Positions 1 through 8,343 of a stretch of DNA of 64,000 nt are shown here, in pieces; the first letter of the stretch is position 1, and the number at the start of each line of letters is the position of its first letter. The notes beneath the pieces are model-generated. The model saw only the letters and a list, made by a program, of their open reading frames with translations, was not told where the DNA came from and did no database searches. This stretch comes from Streptomyces sp. SW4 (lineage in GTDB: Bacteria; Actinomycetota; Actinomycetes; Streptomycetales; Streptomycetaceae). The translations under genes and the position numbers were made by a program. The stretch covers positions 5,577,001-5,641,000 of the forward strand of contig QKWM01000004.1 in NCBI GenBank assembly GCA_003248315.1. The letters run 5' to 3'.

Positions 1-752
1 GGTCTCACGGCCGCCGACTGGGCCGGGGAAGCGGTGCCCGGCTGGACGGTGCACGATCTCGTCGCCCATCTCCTCGGTGACTGCTACGGGCGCCTCGCCC
101 GGGACCGGGACGGCCACCGCGACGGCCCCGCCTTCGCACCGGGCGAGACCCTGGAGGCGTTCATCCACCGCGCCAACCAGGAATGGGTCGACGCCTGCCG
201 CCGCGTGAGCCCGGCCGCGCTCGTCGACACCCTCGACCTGATCGGCGCGCAGGTCACCCGCCTCTTCGAAGCCGCCGATCCCGGCGCGCCCTCGCTCGGG
301 TGTCCTGGGCCGGCGTCGACCCGGCGCCGATGTGGCTGGACAGCGCTCGCGAACTCACCGAGTTCTGGACCCACCGCCAGCAGATCCGCCACGCCACCGG
401 CCAGGAGACCGACCCCGACCCGCGGATCCTGTCCGTCGTCCTGGACACCTTCCTGCGCGCCCTGCCCCACACGCTGCGCGACGTGACCGCGCCCGCCGGC
501 ACGCAGGTGCAGGTCCGCGTCGACGGGCCGGCCGGCGGCACCTGGACCGCGACCGTCGCGGAGGACGGCTGGACGCTGGCCGCCGCACCGGACCCCGCAC
601 GGCGCGCCGCGCTCGTCGCCCTGGACCCGGAGACCGCGTGGCGCCTGTGCACCCGCGGTGTCGGCCCCGGCACCGCACTGGCCCGCGCCCGTGTCGAGGG
701 CGACCGCCGCCTGGCGGAAGCCGTCTGCCGCATCGTGTCGATCGTGTACTGA
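1..752 (+). CDS. Mycothiol-dependent maleylpyruvate isomerase family protein (5' truncated, frameshifted)
   Basis: The reading frame is open from base 1, so the start lies outside the window. The visible protein begins with a helix carrying W-T-V-H-D-L-V-A-H-L, typical of the DinB-like metal-binding domain of mycothiol-dependent maleylpyruvate isomerase family enzymes, and a later segment with ELTEFWTHRQQIRHATG, the conserved second half of that domain. The C-terminal third (from about base 490) resembles the SCP2-like tail of the family. A one-base loss near 297-305 splits the gene into two frames; the second ends in TGA at 750-752. Members act in the cytoplasm and use mycothiol, but substrates of most paralogues are unknown and I cannot assign one. 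It converges on the LacI gene, with a hairpin between them. Confidence 0.75.
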
Positions 753-888
753 CCCCGGCGGCGCGACCGGCAGCGGTTGCGCCCCTTGCCCCGCGGGGCG
801 GCGGCCGGGGTGAGGCCGGACACGGCGACGGACAAGAGGGGTCCGCGGCACGAGCGGGAGCGTGACGGCGGTCGGCTGGTGCGCGTCC

Positions 889-918
889 GACCGGCGCCTC
901 GGCGACGGGGCGCCGGTC
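889..918. terminator. Bidirectional hairpin terminator
   Basis: A 10-bp perfect stem (GACCGGCGCC / GGCGCCGGTC) with a 10-nt loop lies between the two convergent genes and overlaps the LacI stop codon. No U tract is visible, as is common in Streptomyces. Confidence 0.6.
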
Positions 919-1939
919 AGGACGTCCGCGCCGCCGGGTCCGTGCTGCCGCGGACGACCAGCCGGTGAGGGATCGTCAGGTCGGCCGCGGCACCGCGTTG
1001 TCCGGGCTGTAGATGCGGTCCGCCAGGCACTGCAGGGCCCGCTGGGCGATCTGCCGCTTGTCGGGGGAGACCGTGGTCAGCGGGGATGGCTGAAGCGTCC
1101 GTCCTCGATGTCGTCGAACCCGACGACCGCCAGGTCGTCGGGGACCCGCACCCCCCGGGCGTGCGCCATGTGCAGCGCGCCCAGCGCCAGTTCGTCGGTG
1201 AAGGCGAACACCGCGTCGGGGACCTCGCCGCCGTCGAGCAGCTCGGCCATGGCCCGCGCACCGTCCTCCCGGTGCAGTGAGCCCACCGTCCGCTCCCACT
1301 CCGGCCGGGCCGTGACGCCCGCGCGCCGCAGCGCCCGCCGGTAGCCCTCCGCGCGCTGCTCCGCCGTGCCGTTGTGCAGGTGCGGCTGCAGCCCGATGGC
1401 GGCGACGCGGCGGCGTCCGAGCGCCAGCAGATGGGTGGTCGCCTCGTCGGCGGCGGCCACGTTGTCCACCGCCACCCGGTCCGCCATCCCCTGGGGGCTG
1501 CGCTCGCCGAGCAGCACCACGGGCAGCGGCCGCGCGGTGTCGGCCACCTCCTGCGCCTCCAGCGCCCAGGGGCTGATGATGAGGCCGTCCATCACCCTGC
1601 CGCCGTCGCCCTTCAGCAGCCGCCGCTCCGCCTCGGCGTCCCCGTGCGTCTGGTCGATGATCACCGTCCACGACCGGCGCCGGGCCTCGTCCACCAGCAG
1701 GCCGGCCAGTTCGCCGAAGTAGGGCGAGTGCAGCTCCGGGATGGCGAGGCCGATGATGCCGGTCCGGCCGGCGCGCAGACTGCGGGCGGCCAGATTGGGC
1801 CGGTAGCCCAGCTCGTCGATGGCCTCCTGGACCCGCCGGCGGGTCTCCTCCGAGACGCGGGCGGAACCGTTGACCACGTTCGACACGGTGCGTGCCGAGA
1901 CCCCGCGCGGGCGGCTACGTCTTTCAGGCTGCTGCTCAC
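917..1939 (-). CDS. LacI-family transcriptional regulator (frameshifted)
   Basis: The N-terminus SSSLKDVAARAG, followed by VSARTVSNVVNG, is the classic LacI helix-turn-helix plus hinge (RPNLAARSLRAGRTG). A periplasmic-binding-protein-like effector domain follows (GIIGLAIPELHSPYFGEL, FAFTDELALGALHMA, VVGFDDIEDGRF) and the chain ends with LTIPHRLVVRGST, the usual LacI C-terminus. The pieces lie in four frame segments, with one-base losses near 1901 (in a CCCC run), about 1083 and about 975. GTG at 1939 is chosen because it sits just before the HTH; an upstream in-frame ATG at 1969 is possible. It is divergent from the PhyH/MFS pair, with a palindrome between, so it probably represses them and itself in response to a sugar-like ligand. 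Confidence 0.85.
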
Positions 1940-1994
1940 CCGCCCATCGTGGCATGCCGTGCCAGGCACGGACGAAGATCACCCGAGAAGGGTA

Positions 1995-2020
1995 TTGCAA
2001 CGTTGAATTCAACGATGCAA
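1995..2020. promoter_or_regulatory. Probable LacI operator in divergent intergenic region
   Basis: A 26-bp near-perfect palindrome with arms TTGCAACGTTGAA and TTCAACGATGCAA (one mismatch) is centred on GAATTC. It lies 56 bp upstream of the LacI start and 43 bp upstream of the PhyH start. Size, symmetry and place fit the operator of the adjacent LacI-family repressor. Confidence 0.7.
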
Positions 2021-2062
2021 CATGTGCCGGACAGTTCCCGCTGCACGTGCAAGGAGGCACGC

Positions 2063-2912
2063 ATGAGCCCGCACGCCCACCCCGGTGTCGCCCCCGCCGG
2101 CCTCGACGTGGACGTCACGGCCGACGTCGAGGCCCTGTACTCGGACGGCATCACCGCCCGCAAGGGCGCCTTCACCCCGGAATGGGCCGACCGGCTCCGC
2201 GAGGACATCGACGTGGCCTTCCGGGAAGCCCTGGCCCGGCCGGGCGGAGCCGTCGGACGCGGACCGCACCGCTACTACGTGGAGATCCACCCGAGCAACT
2301 GCGCGGCTTCGTCGACCTGGTCGACCACCCCTGGGTGCGGTCCGTCTGCACGGCCGTGCTCGGCCCCGACTACCGCATCGTCGAACTCGGCTTCGACGTC
2401 CCGCTCGAGGGCGCGGTCGACCAGCCCTGGCACCGGGACTTCCCCATGCCCGAGGAGACCCGCACCGAACGGCGCCTGACCTCCCTCGCCTTCAACGTGA
2501 CGGCCGTCGACACCGAGGAGGACATGGGCCCCTTCGAGATCGCGCCCGGCACCCAGTGGGACGACGGCCCCGAGTTCGAGCACGGCATGTTCCCGCCCCG
2601 GTCGCACTACGCGCGCTACGAGGAGCGGGCCGTGCGCAAGTACCCGCGGCGCGGCGACATCTCGGCCCGCACCGCGCTGACCATCCACCGCGGCACCAGG
2701 AACAACTCCGCCAAGTCCCGCCCGGTACTGGTCCTGGGCGTCGACGGCCCGAGGCCACCAACGGCGACCGGCACGACACGGCGGTCACGCGCGCGTACTG
2801 GGAGTCCCTGCCGGAGCGGGTCCGCCGCCACCTGGACTGCCCGATCGTGGACGTGCTGGAGCCGGTGACGCAGAAGCACACCATCGAGGGTCTGGTCATG
2901 GGCGATGCCTGA
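2063..2912 (+). CDS. Phytanoyl-CoA dioxygenase (PhyH) family protein (frameshifted)
   Basis: This is a Fe(II)/2-oxoglutarate-dependent oxygenase of the PhyH type. The core metal motif is visible as DQPWHRDFP (H-x-D), and a distal His lies in TIHRGTRNNSAKSRPVLVLGV, which also supplies the 2-oxoglutarate-binding Arg. The ATG at 2063 follows a strong AAGGAGG at 2051-2057. One-base losses near 2298 and 2750 put the middle and the tail (YWESLPERVRRHLDCPIVDV) in different frames. Its stop overlaps the start of the MFS gene by 8 bp, so the two are translationally coupled. The LacI regulator and sugar-type transporter suggest a small polar substrate, such as a polyol or sugar derivative, but this is inference. 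Confidence 0.8.
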
Positions 2913-4320
2913 GCCGGTCACCGCCCCCGCCCGCCCCGCGGCCCGCGGCGACGGCAGGGTGCCGGCCACGGTGTACGCCGTCTCCGCGGTCTCCGCGCTG
3001 GGCGGCCTGCTCTTCGGCTACGACACGGGCATCATCTCCGGTGCCCTGCTGCACCTGCGCGAGGACCTCGGCCTGACCTCCCGCGAGCAGGAGATCGTCG
3101 TCAGCGTGATCCTGCTCGGCGCGATGGCCGGCGCCCTGCTCGCGGGCCGTCTGGCCGTGCGCCACGGACGCCGCAAGGTCGTCGTCGCGGTCGCCGTCGT
3201 CTTCGCCGTGGGCGCGGCGGCAGCGGCGGCGGCCCCCGGCACGGGCAGCCTCGTCGCCGCCCGGTTCGTGCTCGGACTGGCCGTCGGCGGCGCCTCCAAC
3301 ATGGTGCCCGTCTACATCGCCGAGGTCGCCCCGGCGAGGATCCGCGGCCGCCTCATGGTGCTGTTCCAGCTGATGGTCGCCTGCGGCCAGCTCATCGCCT
3401 ACGTCTGCGGCTGGGCACTGGCGGACACCGGCGGCTGGCGCCTGATGTTCGGTCTGGCGGTCCTGCCCGCCGTGGCGCTCGGCGTCGGCATGCTGTTCCT
3501 GCCCGAGAGCCCGCGCTGGCTCGTCGAACGCGGCCGGCGTGCGGAAGCGGTGACGGTGCTGACCCGGCTCCGGCCGGCCGGCACGGACGTCGACCGGGAG
3601 ATCGACGAGATCACCGGGGTGGCCGCCGCCACCCCGGCCGGCGGCTGGCGCGAACTGCGCCGGCGCTGGATGCGGCCCGCCCTCCTGATCGCCGTCGGCA
3701 TCGCCGCGTTCTCCCAGCTCACCGGCATCAACGCCGTCGTCTACTACGCGCCGACGATCCTCGTCGACGCCGGCTTCGGCGACTCGGCGGCACTGCTCAC
3801 CGGCGTCGGCATCGGGGTGATGCTGGTGATCGCGGGAGTGGTCGGAGCCGTCGCCGTGGACCGGGTGGGCCGCCGCCGGACCATGCTGTGGTTCCTGCCG
3901 GGCTCCGGCCTGGCCATGGCGGTCATGGCGCTCGCCTTCCTCGGTCCCGAGGGCTCGGCGGCACAGCGCTGGACCGTGATCGTCGCCCTGTTCGCGTACA
4001 TCCTGTGCAACGGGGTCGGCATCCAGGCGGTCGTCTGGCTCATCGGTCCCGAGATCCTGCCGCTGAGCGTGCGAGGGCCCGCGACCAGTCTCGCCACCGT
4101 CACCGTGTGGGGCGTGGACCTGCTGATCGCGGTGACCGCCCTGACCGCCATCGAGGCCATCGGCCGCTCCGGCACGTTCCTCGTCTACGCCCTGATGAAC
4201 GTCGCCTGCATCGTGTTCGTCGCGGCGAAGGTGCCGGAGACCCGCGGGAGGTCGCTGGAGACCATCGAACGGGCCCTGCAGCGCGGCGGATCCTTCCGGA
4301 AGGCACTCGAGCACTCCTGA
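2905..4320 (+). CDS. MFS sugar/polyol-proton symporter
   Basis: An intact 471-aa major facilitator of the sugar porter family, with about 12 membrane helices. Diagnostic motifs are GYDTGIISGAL in helix 1, the RHGRRK loop 2-3 motif, PESPRWLVERGR after helix 6, GINAVVYYAPTI in helix 7 and PETRGRSLETIE after helix 12. These place it with XylE/GalP/inositol-type symporters. It acts in the cytoplasmic membrane and is coupled to the PhyH gene (8-bp overlap) under the likely control of the divergent LacI regulator. The exact sugar cannot be read from sequence. Confidence 0.88.
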   Translation: MPEPVTAPARPAARGDGRVPATVYAVSAVSALGGLLFGYDTGIISGALLHLREDLGLTSREQEIVVSVILLGAMAGALLAGRLAVRHGRRKVVVAVAVVFAVGAAAAAAAPGTGSLVAARFVLGLAVGGASNMVPVYIAEVAPARIRGRLMVLFQLMVACGQLIAYVCGWALADTGGWRLMFGLAVLPAVALGVGMLFLPESPRWLVERGRRAEAVTVLTRLRPAGTDVDREIDEITGVAAATPAGGWRELRRRWMRPALLIAVGIAAFSQLTGINAVVYYAPTILVDAGFGDSAALLTGVGIGVMLVIAGVVGAVAVDRVGRRRTMLWFLPGSGLAMAVMALAFLGPEGSAAQRWTVIVALFAYILCNGVGIQAVVWLIGPEILPLSVRGPATSLATVTVWGVDLLIAVTALTAIEAIGRSGTFLVYALMNVACIVFVAAKVPETRGRSLETIERALQRGGSFRKALEHS

Positions 4321-4365
4321 GCGCGGGTTCCGCTCGCCCACTCCTGAGCGCGGGTTCCGCTCGCC
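4312..4365. repeat. Perfect 27-bp tandem duplication of a stop codon plus terminator-like hairpin
   Basis: Two identical 27-bp units (4312-4338 and 4339-4365) each contain CACTCCTGA and then GAGCGCGGGTTCCGCTC, a 5-bp stem with a 7-nt loop. The first unit includes the stop codon of the MFS transporter, so the end of the gene and its hairpin have been duplicated in tandem. Confidence 0.85.
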
Positions 4366-4452
4366 GCCGCCGGGGCGTGCGCATGGCCGCCCCGGTGGTG
4401 GGTACCACCTCTCGGAAACGGGGGCGCTGCCTGTGCGCCCGATGAGCGAGGG

Positions 4453-4830
4453 GTGTCGGAAGTGATCCAGAAGTTCCAGGCGGTCGCGCTGGACTGCGCC
4501 GATCCGGTCCGGCTCGCGGAGTTCTACGCGGAGCTGCTCGGCGGCCGGGTGGTCGTGGAGAACGACGAGTGGGTCGAGGTCCACGGGTTCGACGGCACGC
4601 CGCTGGCCTGCCAGCGGGTGGAGGGCTACCGTCCTCCCGAATGGCCCGGCCAGGAACGCCCCCAGCAGGTCCATCTCGACTTCGGCGTGGACGACATCGA
4701 CGCGGAGGAGAAGCGGGCGCTCGCCCTCGGCGCGACGCTGCTGGAACGGACGGACGAGGTCCGCCCGGGGACCAACTGGCGGGTGTACGCCGACCCGGCC
4801 GGCCACCCGTTCTGCCTCTGCTTCCACTGA
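4453..4830 (+). CDS. VOC-superfamily (glyoxalase-like) protein
   Basis: A 125-aa protein with the two beta-alpha-beta-beta-beta modules of the vicinal oxygen chelate fold: FQAVALDCADPVRLAEFYAE at the start and VHLDFGVDDIDAEEKRALAL in the second half, ending with the standard YADPAGHPFCLCFH. It is a single-domain glyoxalase/bleomycin-resistance-like protein with unknown substrate. The GTG at 4453 opens the frame, but GTG at 4462 has the better ribosome site (GAGGGG about 9 nt upstream) and would remove three residues. Confidence 0.8.
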   Translation: MSEVIQKFQAVALDCADPVRLAEFYAELLGGRVVVENDEWVEVHGFDGTPLACQRVEGYRPPEWPGQERPQQVHLDFGVDDIDAEEKRALALGATLLERTDEVRPGTNWRVYADPAGHPFCLCFH

Positions 4831-4834
4831 GGCC

Positions 4835-4868
4835 GTCGCCGTGGCGACCGTCCGGCCGCCACGGCGAC
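4835..4868. terminator. Bidirectional hairpin terminator
   Basis: A 12-bp perfect inverted repeat (GTCGCCGTGGCG / CGCCACGGCGAC) with a 10-nt loop between the convergent VOC gene and the small membrane protein gene. Confidence 0.7.
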
Positions 4869-4878
4869 CGTCCCGTCG

Positions 4879-5373
4879 TCACCCGGCGCGGTGCCGCTTC
4901 GCGTAGGACCAGGTCACCGCCGTCATCAGGACCGGGATGGCGAACAGCGGGGCGAAGGCCGCGCACCAGACGGCCTGCGCCGTGTCGCCCGACAGGTACG
5001 TCCGGCTGTCGGCGGTGAAGAAGACCACGAGCTGCCACAGGGCGAGCACGACCAGAAGGCCCGACGCCGTCCAGGCCAGCGGCGCGAGGACCCGGGGCCG
5101 CACCGGCTGCCACCGCCGGCTGACCAGCAGCAGCGGGAGCAGGGCGGCCAGTTCGGCGACGACGGAGAGGCCGACGACGTAGGCGATGCCCCAGCCCGGG
5201 ATGTCGTAGACGTCCCGCAGCACCTGGTCGCTGTAGCCCACGGGGACGCCGCACGCCATGGCGATGCGCCACAGGCCGGAGGGGACGGCGCACAGGGCGA
5301 TGGCGTGTGCCGCGCGCCGGGCCCACAGGGGAGCCGGGGCGGGGGAGGGGAGAGCGGCGGTCGTCTGCGTCAT
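4879..5373 (-). CDS. Small multi-pass membrane protein, unknown function
   Basis: About 165 aa starting at MTQTTAALP, with four hydrophobic segments: AIALCAVPSGLWRIAMACG, GWGIAYVVGLSVVAELAALL, LAWTASGLLVVLALWQLVVF and VWCAAFAPLFAIPVLMTAV. It ends in a basic tail (YAKRHRAG). I know similar small integral membrane proteins in streptomycetes but no function. ATG at 5373 is preferred; ATG at 5382 is in frame three codons upstream. It stands alone between two minus/plus boundaries. Confidence 0.65.
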   Translation of the reverse strand: MTQTTAALPSPAPAPLWARRAAHAIALCAVPSGLWRIAMACGVPVGYSDQVLRDVYDIPGWGIAYVVGLSVVAELAALLPLLLVSRRWQPVRPRVLAPLAWTASGLLVVLALWQLVVFFTADSRTYLSGDTAQAVWCAAFAPLFAIPVLMTAVTWSYAKRHRAG

Positions 5374-5519
5374 GCCGCCCATCCTGGGCCGGGGCACCGC
5401 GGCCGCGCGTCCTCCGCGACGGCGGGCCGTATCAGCCCAGGGGACGAGAACGCCCCCGCCGCGACGGGACCCGAGGAGGGCACCCGGCCCGGCCGGCTCG
5501 CCGAGACGGCCCCCGCCCG

Positions 5520-6015
5520 CTACCGGTACGGCTCCCACCGGACGGGGCCGGCGCGCAGCGGCGGCTCGGGCAGGGCGTCCCCGAGGAGAAGGGGCGGACC
5601 GTCCCCGACCACGACGGCGGGACCGCCCCGAGCACGACCACGGGTCCGTCTCCGAGCACGACCGCGGGTCCGCCCACGAGCACGACCGCGGGTCCGTCTC
5701 CGAGTACGACGGCGGGTCCGTCCTCGGGCGTCACGGCGGGACGGCGCGCCGGCCGCGCAGGGGTGCTTCGACCCGGCCGCGGCCCCGGGCCCGTGCGCAC
5801 CCGCGGTCGTACGCCGCGCGCCGGACCGGATCGCGGAGCGTGTCGTACGCCGCCCTCACCTCGCCGAAGCGCTCCGCCGTGGCCGCGTCGACCCGTGTGT
5901 CGGGGCGCAGCTCCCGCACCCGTGCGCGGAAGGCGGAGGTGATCGCCTCGGCCGTGGCCGACGGCTCCACGCCGAGTACCGCGTACAGATCGTCCGCCCG
6001 GCCCCGGGCCTGCAT
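5520..6015 (-). CDS. J-domain protein with internal 24-bp repeat (frameshifted)
   Basis: The N-terminus (LYAVLGVEPSATAEAITSAF ... FGEVRAAYDTLRDPVRRAAY) is a J domain of the DnaJ family. The diagnostic HPD tripeptide reads RPD (in ELRPDTRVD), so Hsp70 stimulation may be lost or altered. The domain is followed by repeats of about eight residues of the form GDGPAVVL, encoded by six 24-bp units, and the chain ends with PLRAGPVRWEPYR. One-base losses near 5740 and inside repeat unit 2 (23 bp instead of 24) break the frame. ATG at 6015 follows GAGGAGG. It is probably a small accessory J protein with a low-complexity tail. Confidence 0.7.
5596..5738. repeat. Six-unit 24-bp tandem repeat inside the J-protein gene
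   Basis: Units at 5596-5619, 5620-5642, 5643-5666, 5667-5690, 5691-5714 and 5715-5738 share a core like GGTCCGTCTCCGAGCACGAC. Five are 24 bp and one (5620-5642) is 23 bp, having lost one C from a C run. Read on the minus strand each codes about GDGPAVVL. Confidence 0.85.
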
Positions 6016-6248
6016 GCCCGCCACCTCCTCACCCGCTCCGCACCGCGGTTCCGGCCGGCTTGCCCGTAGTCCTGGGATAAAACCTGAGTCGTTCCCTGTC
6101 AAGGCGGGAACACGGTGGCCGGGAGGCTGCGTTCGCATGTCGGTGTGACGAGAATGGGACTCACGGCGCGCGTCGCCGCCCGGTTGCCGGCGGCAGCGGC
6201 TCCGCCGTGGTCGGAACACCACGTTGTCGCATGCCGAGGGAGGACACG

Positions 6249-6632
6249 ATGATCACCGAACTCGCCGTGGAACGCGTCGAATTCACCTGCGGCCACTGCT
6301 GGCACAAGTGGAGCGTCGACTACGACGTCCAGTCCTACCGCGACGAGCAGGGGCAGGAGTGGGAGTACTTCACCCGCGACGGGCACCCCGTGCCGTCCCC
6401 GTACGACGCCGCCGGCGCCCCGCCGTGCCCGCTGTGCGGGCGTCGCTGGGTGGGCCGCCTCGCCGCGCGCCGGCCGGTGCCGGTCGCTCCCGGAGCCGCC
6501 GACGCCCCGCGCTACAGGATCTCCGTGCCGGGAGAGCACCGTCCGGACCGGCGGACCGCGCCACCGCTGGAAGCGGACGCCCATGACCAGCCGCTGCGGC
6601 AGGTGCGGCCGCACTCGCCGGCGGAGAACTGA
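6249..6632 (+). CDS. Zinc-ribbon protein, unknown function
   Basis: A 127-aa soluble protein with two Cys pairs: CGHCWHKW near the start and CPLCGRRW around residue 60, a spacing that suits one zinc ribbon. Between them is an acidic/aromatic stretch (YDVQSYRDEQGQEWEYF) and after them a Pro/Arg-rich tail. The ATG at 6249 has a GAGGGAGGA ribosome site, so upstream in-frame codons from 6207 are not needed. Such proteins recur in Streptomyces genomes, but I know no role. Confidence 0.65.
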   Translation: MITELAVERVEFTCGHCWHKWSVDYDVQSYRDEQGQEWEYFTRDGHPVPSPYDAAGAPPCPLCGRRWVGRLAARRPVPVAPGAADAPRYRISVPGEHRPDRRTAPPLEADAHDQPLRQVRPHSPAEN

Positions 6633-6713
6633 CCGGCCGCCCCGCCGCGCGGCCGCCCGGCCCCGGTGCGCGGGGCACGGCTGCCGCCCGGCTTCCGTAC
6701 ACGGGCCACGTAT

Positions 6714-6749
6714 GCCGCCCGGCCCGCCCGGCCCGGCGGGCCGGGCGGC
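6714..6749. terminator. Strong GC hairpin, probable terminator
   Basis: A 15-bp perfect inverted repeat with a 6-nt loop (left arm GCCGCCCGGCCCGCC) follows the zinc-ribbon gene and precedes the GAF-ANTAR gene on the same strand. Confidence 0.65.
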
Positions 6750-6800
6750 GTTAGGGTGGCGGGAAGGCCGAGTGGGCAGGTCGAGGCGGGTGGTGGCGGG

Positions 6801-7490
6801 GTGCAGTGGCGGGAGTTCGCCGAACAGATGGCCGTGCTGGCGCGGGATCTGCTGGCCAAGCAGTCGGTGTCCGAGACGCTGGACGCGATCGCCGCGGCAG
6901 CGGTGGAGCTGGTGCAGGGCTGCGACGCGGCCGGGATCCTCGCGGTGCGCAAGGGCAGGGCCATCACGCTGGCCTCGTGCGGTGACATGGTCGAGGAGTC
7001 CGACCGCCTCCAGGGCGAGCTGGGCGAAGGGCCGTGCTACGACCTCGCCCGCCGTGAGAACGGCTCGCGCACCTACCGGATCACGGACATGACCCGGCCC
7101 CAGCCGGGCTGCCCCGCCTATGCCGAAGCGGCCCGGAAGCTCGGCATCGGCAGCATGACCGGCATCCTGCTCTACACCGACAAGGAGGACTTCGGCGCGC
7201 TCAACCTGTACGCCCGCCGCCCCGGCGCCTTCACCGAGGAGATCGAGACCGCCGGCTGGATGCTGGCCTCCCACGCCGCGGTCGCGCTGTCCAGCGCCCG
7301 CACCATCGACCAGCTCGAGCACGCCATGGAGACCCGCCACGCCATCGGCGAGGCGATGGGCATCCTCATGGCCCGCCACCGGCTGAGCGAGGACGACGCC
7401 TTCGACGTACTGCGCCGCATCTCCCAGCACCACAACGTCAAGCTGCGCGACGTCGCCCAGAAGTTCCGGTCCGAGTACGACCGGCCCTGA
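6801..7490 (+). CDS. GAF- and ANTAR-domain response protein
   Basis: About 229 aa. A GAF sensory domain occupies residues about 15-165 (AVELVQGCDAAGILAVRKGR, ELGEGPCYDLARRE, GSMTGILLYTDKEDFGALNL). The C-terminal 60 residues (HAIGEAMGILMARHRLSEDD, AFDVLRRISQHHNVKLRDVA) form an ANTAR domain, which binds RNA and acts as an antiterminator in known members. GTG at 6801 is chosen because it starts the conserved amphipathic helix WREFAEQMAVLARDLL; the frame is open further upstream without a clear ribosome site. Ligand and RNA target are unknown. Confidence 0.85.
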   Translation: MQWREFAEQMAVLARDLLAKQSVSETLDAIAAAAVELVQGCDAAGILAVRKGRAITLASCGDMVEESDRLQGELGEGPCYDLARRENGSRTYRITDMTRPQPGCPAYAEAARKLGIGSMTGILLYTDKEDFGALNLYARRPGAFTEEIETAGWMLASHAAVALSSARTIDQLEHAMETRHAIGEAMGILMARHRLSEDDAFDVLRRISQHHNVKLRDVAQKFRSEYDRP

Positions 7491-7899
7491 GGCCCGCGGG
7501 GCGGCCGACGCGCCCGCGCGGCACAGATGTGACCTTCGTCGCGGCGGGCCGGCTCGCGGAGTCCGGGGCCGTGGCGTGCCCTGCCGGCGCCGGCGGCGCC
7601 ACCCGGCCCGTCGGGGAGGTCACGGAGCCGGGGAGAAGCGAAACGGTCCGGAGGCCGGATGCGCGGCGAGCCATATCTGTGCCGGCGGCGACAGAAATAG
7701 GTGCGGGGCGCGACGAGTATTCCCCGTTCGCCGGGCGGGGCGGAATTATCGACCGTGCAGGGGTGATCGCGGCGTGCTACTGTCGATCTCAGTTGCAGGT
7801 GTGGTTGCCAGAAGGTTCATTTCCTACGGGGTAATCAGCACGGCGACACGGAATTCGCACACGGTGAATTCCTGACACCGCCTCCGAAGGAGAAATGAC
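7491..7899 (+). promoter_or_regulatory. Long leader/promoter region of the cold-shock gene
   Basis: About 400 bp without a gene, lower in GC near 7780-7875 than its surroundings. Just before the ribosome site there is an inverted repeat GGAATTC (7850-7856) / GAATTCC (7866-7872) with a 9-nt loop, and the start is preceded by AAGGAG at 7887. Long structured leaders are typical of cold-shock genes. The exact transcription start cannot be seen. Confidence 0.5.
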
Positions 7900-8103
7900 A
7901 TGGCTACCGGCACTGTGAAGTGGTTCAACTCGGAAAAGGGCTTCGGCTTCATCGAGCAGGACGGCGGCGGCGCCGACGTCTTCGCCCACTACTCCAACAT
8001 CGCCACCCAGGGCTTCCGTGAGCTGCTGGAAGGCCAGAAGGTGTCGTTCGACATCGCGCAGGGCCAGAAGGGCCCGACGGCCGAGAACATCGTCCCCGCC
8101 TGA
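7900..8103 (+). CDS. Cold-shock protein (CspA family)
   Basis: An intact 67-aa single cold-shock domain. It carries both RNA-binding motifs, GTVKWFNSEKGFGFI (RNP1 KGFGFI) and DVFAHYSNI (RNP2-like), and is the standard family length. It binds single-stranded RNA and DNA and acts as an RNA chaperone. It lies upstream of a DEAD-box RNA helicase, a natural partner in RNA unfolding at low temperature, but is separated from it by a terminator. Confidence 0.95.
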   Translation: MATGTVKWFNSEKGFGFIEQDGGGADVFAHYSNIATQGFRELLEGQKVSFDIAQGQKGPTAENIVPA

Positions 8104-8133
8104 CACAGGCGCCGACGCATTCACTTCGCAGCT

Positions 8134-8162
8134 GGGGCCCGCACCTCTGGGGTGCGGGCCCC
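8134..8162 (+). terminator. Terminator of the cold-shock gene
   Basis: A 12-bp perfect stem (GGGGCCCGCACC / GGTGCGGGCCCC) with a 5-nt loop lies 31 bp after the stop codon. Confidence 0.75.
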
Positions 8163-8343
8163 GGCTCGCTGCATTTCGGGGCGCACGACGGAAAAACTCC
8201 GCCGGCCGTCCGCGGCCGCCCGCGGTACGGCCCCTGTCGTTCCGTGCGCCCCCTGTCTGCTCAGGCTCGTCTCGAGATTCTCGGCGCCGCTCGTCGGCCG
8301 CCGCGGGAATTCCTTGATACGTGCCCATCAAGGAAGGTTCCGC

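Noticed and set aside
2896..4827. Long minus-strand open frame opposite the sugar transporter
   Set aside because: Composition is typical of an antisense shadow (H/D/G/R-rich), while the plus strand encodes a complete MFS protein.
5596..5738. CRISPR-like array
   Set aside because: Units are contiguous 24-bp tandem repeats without spacers, and no cas genes are present.
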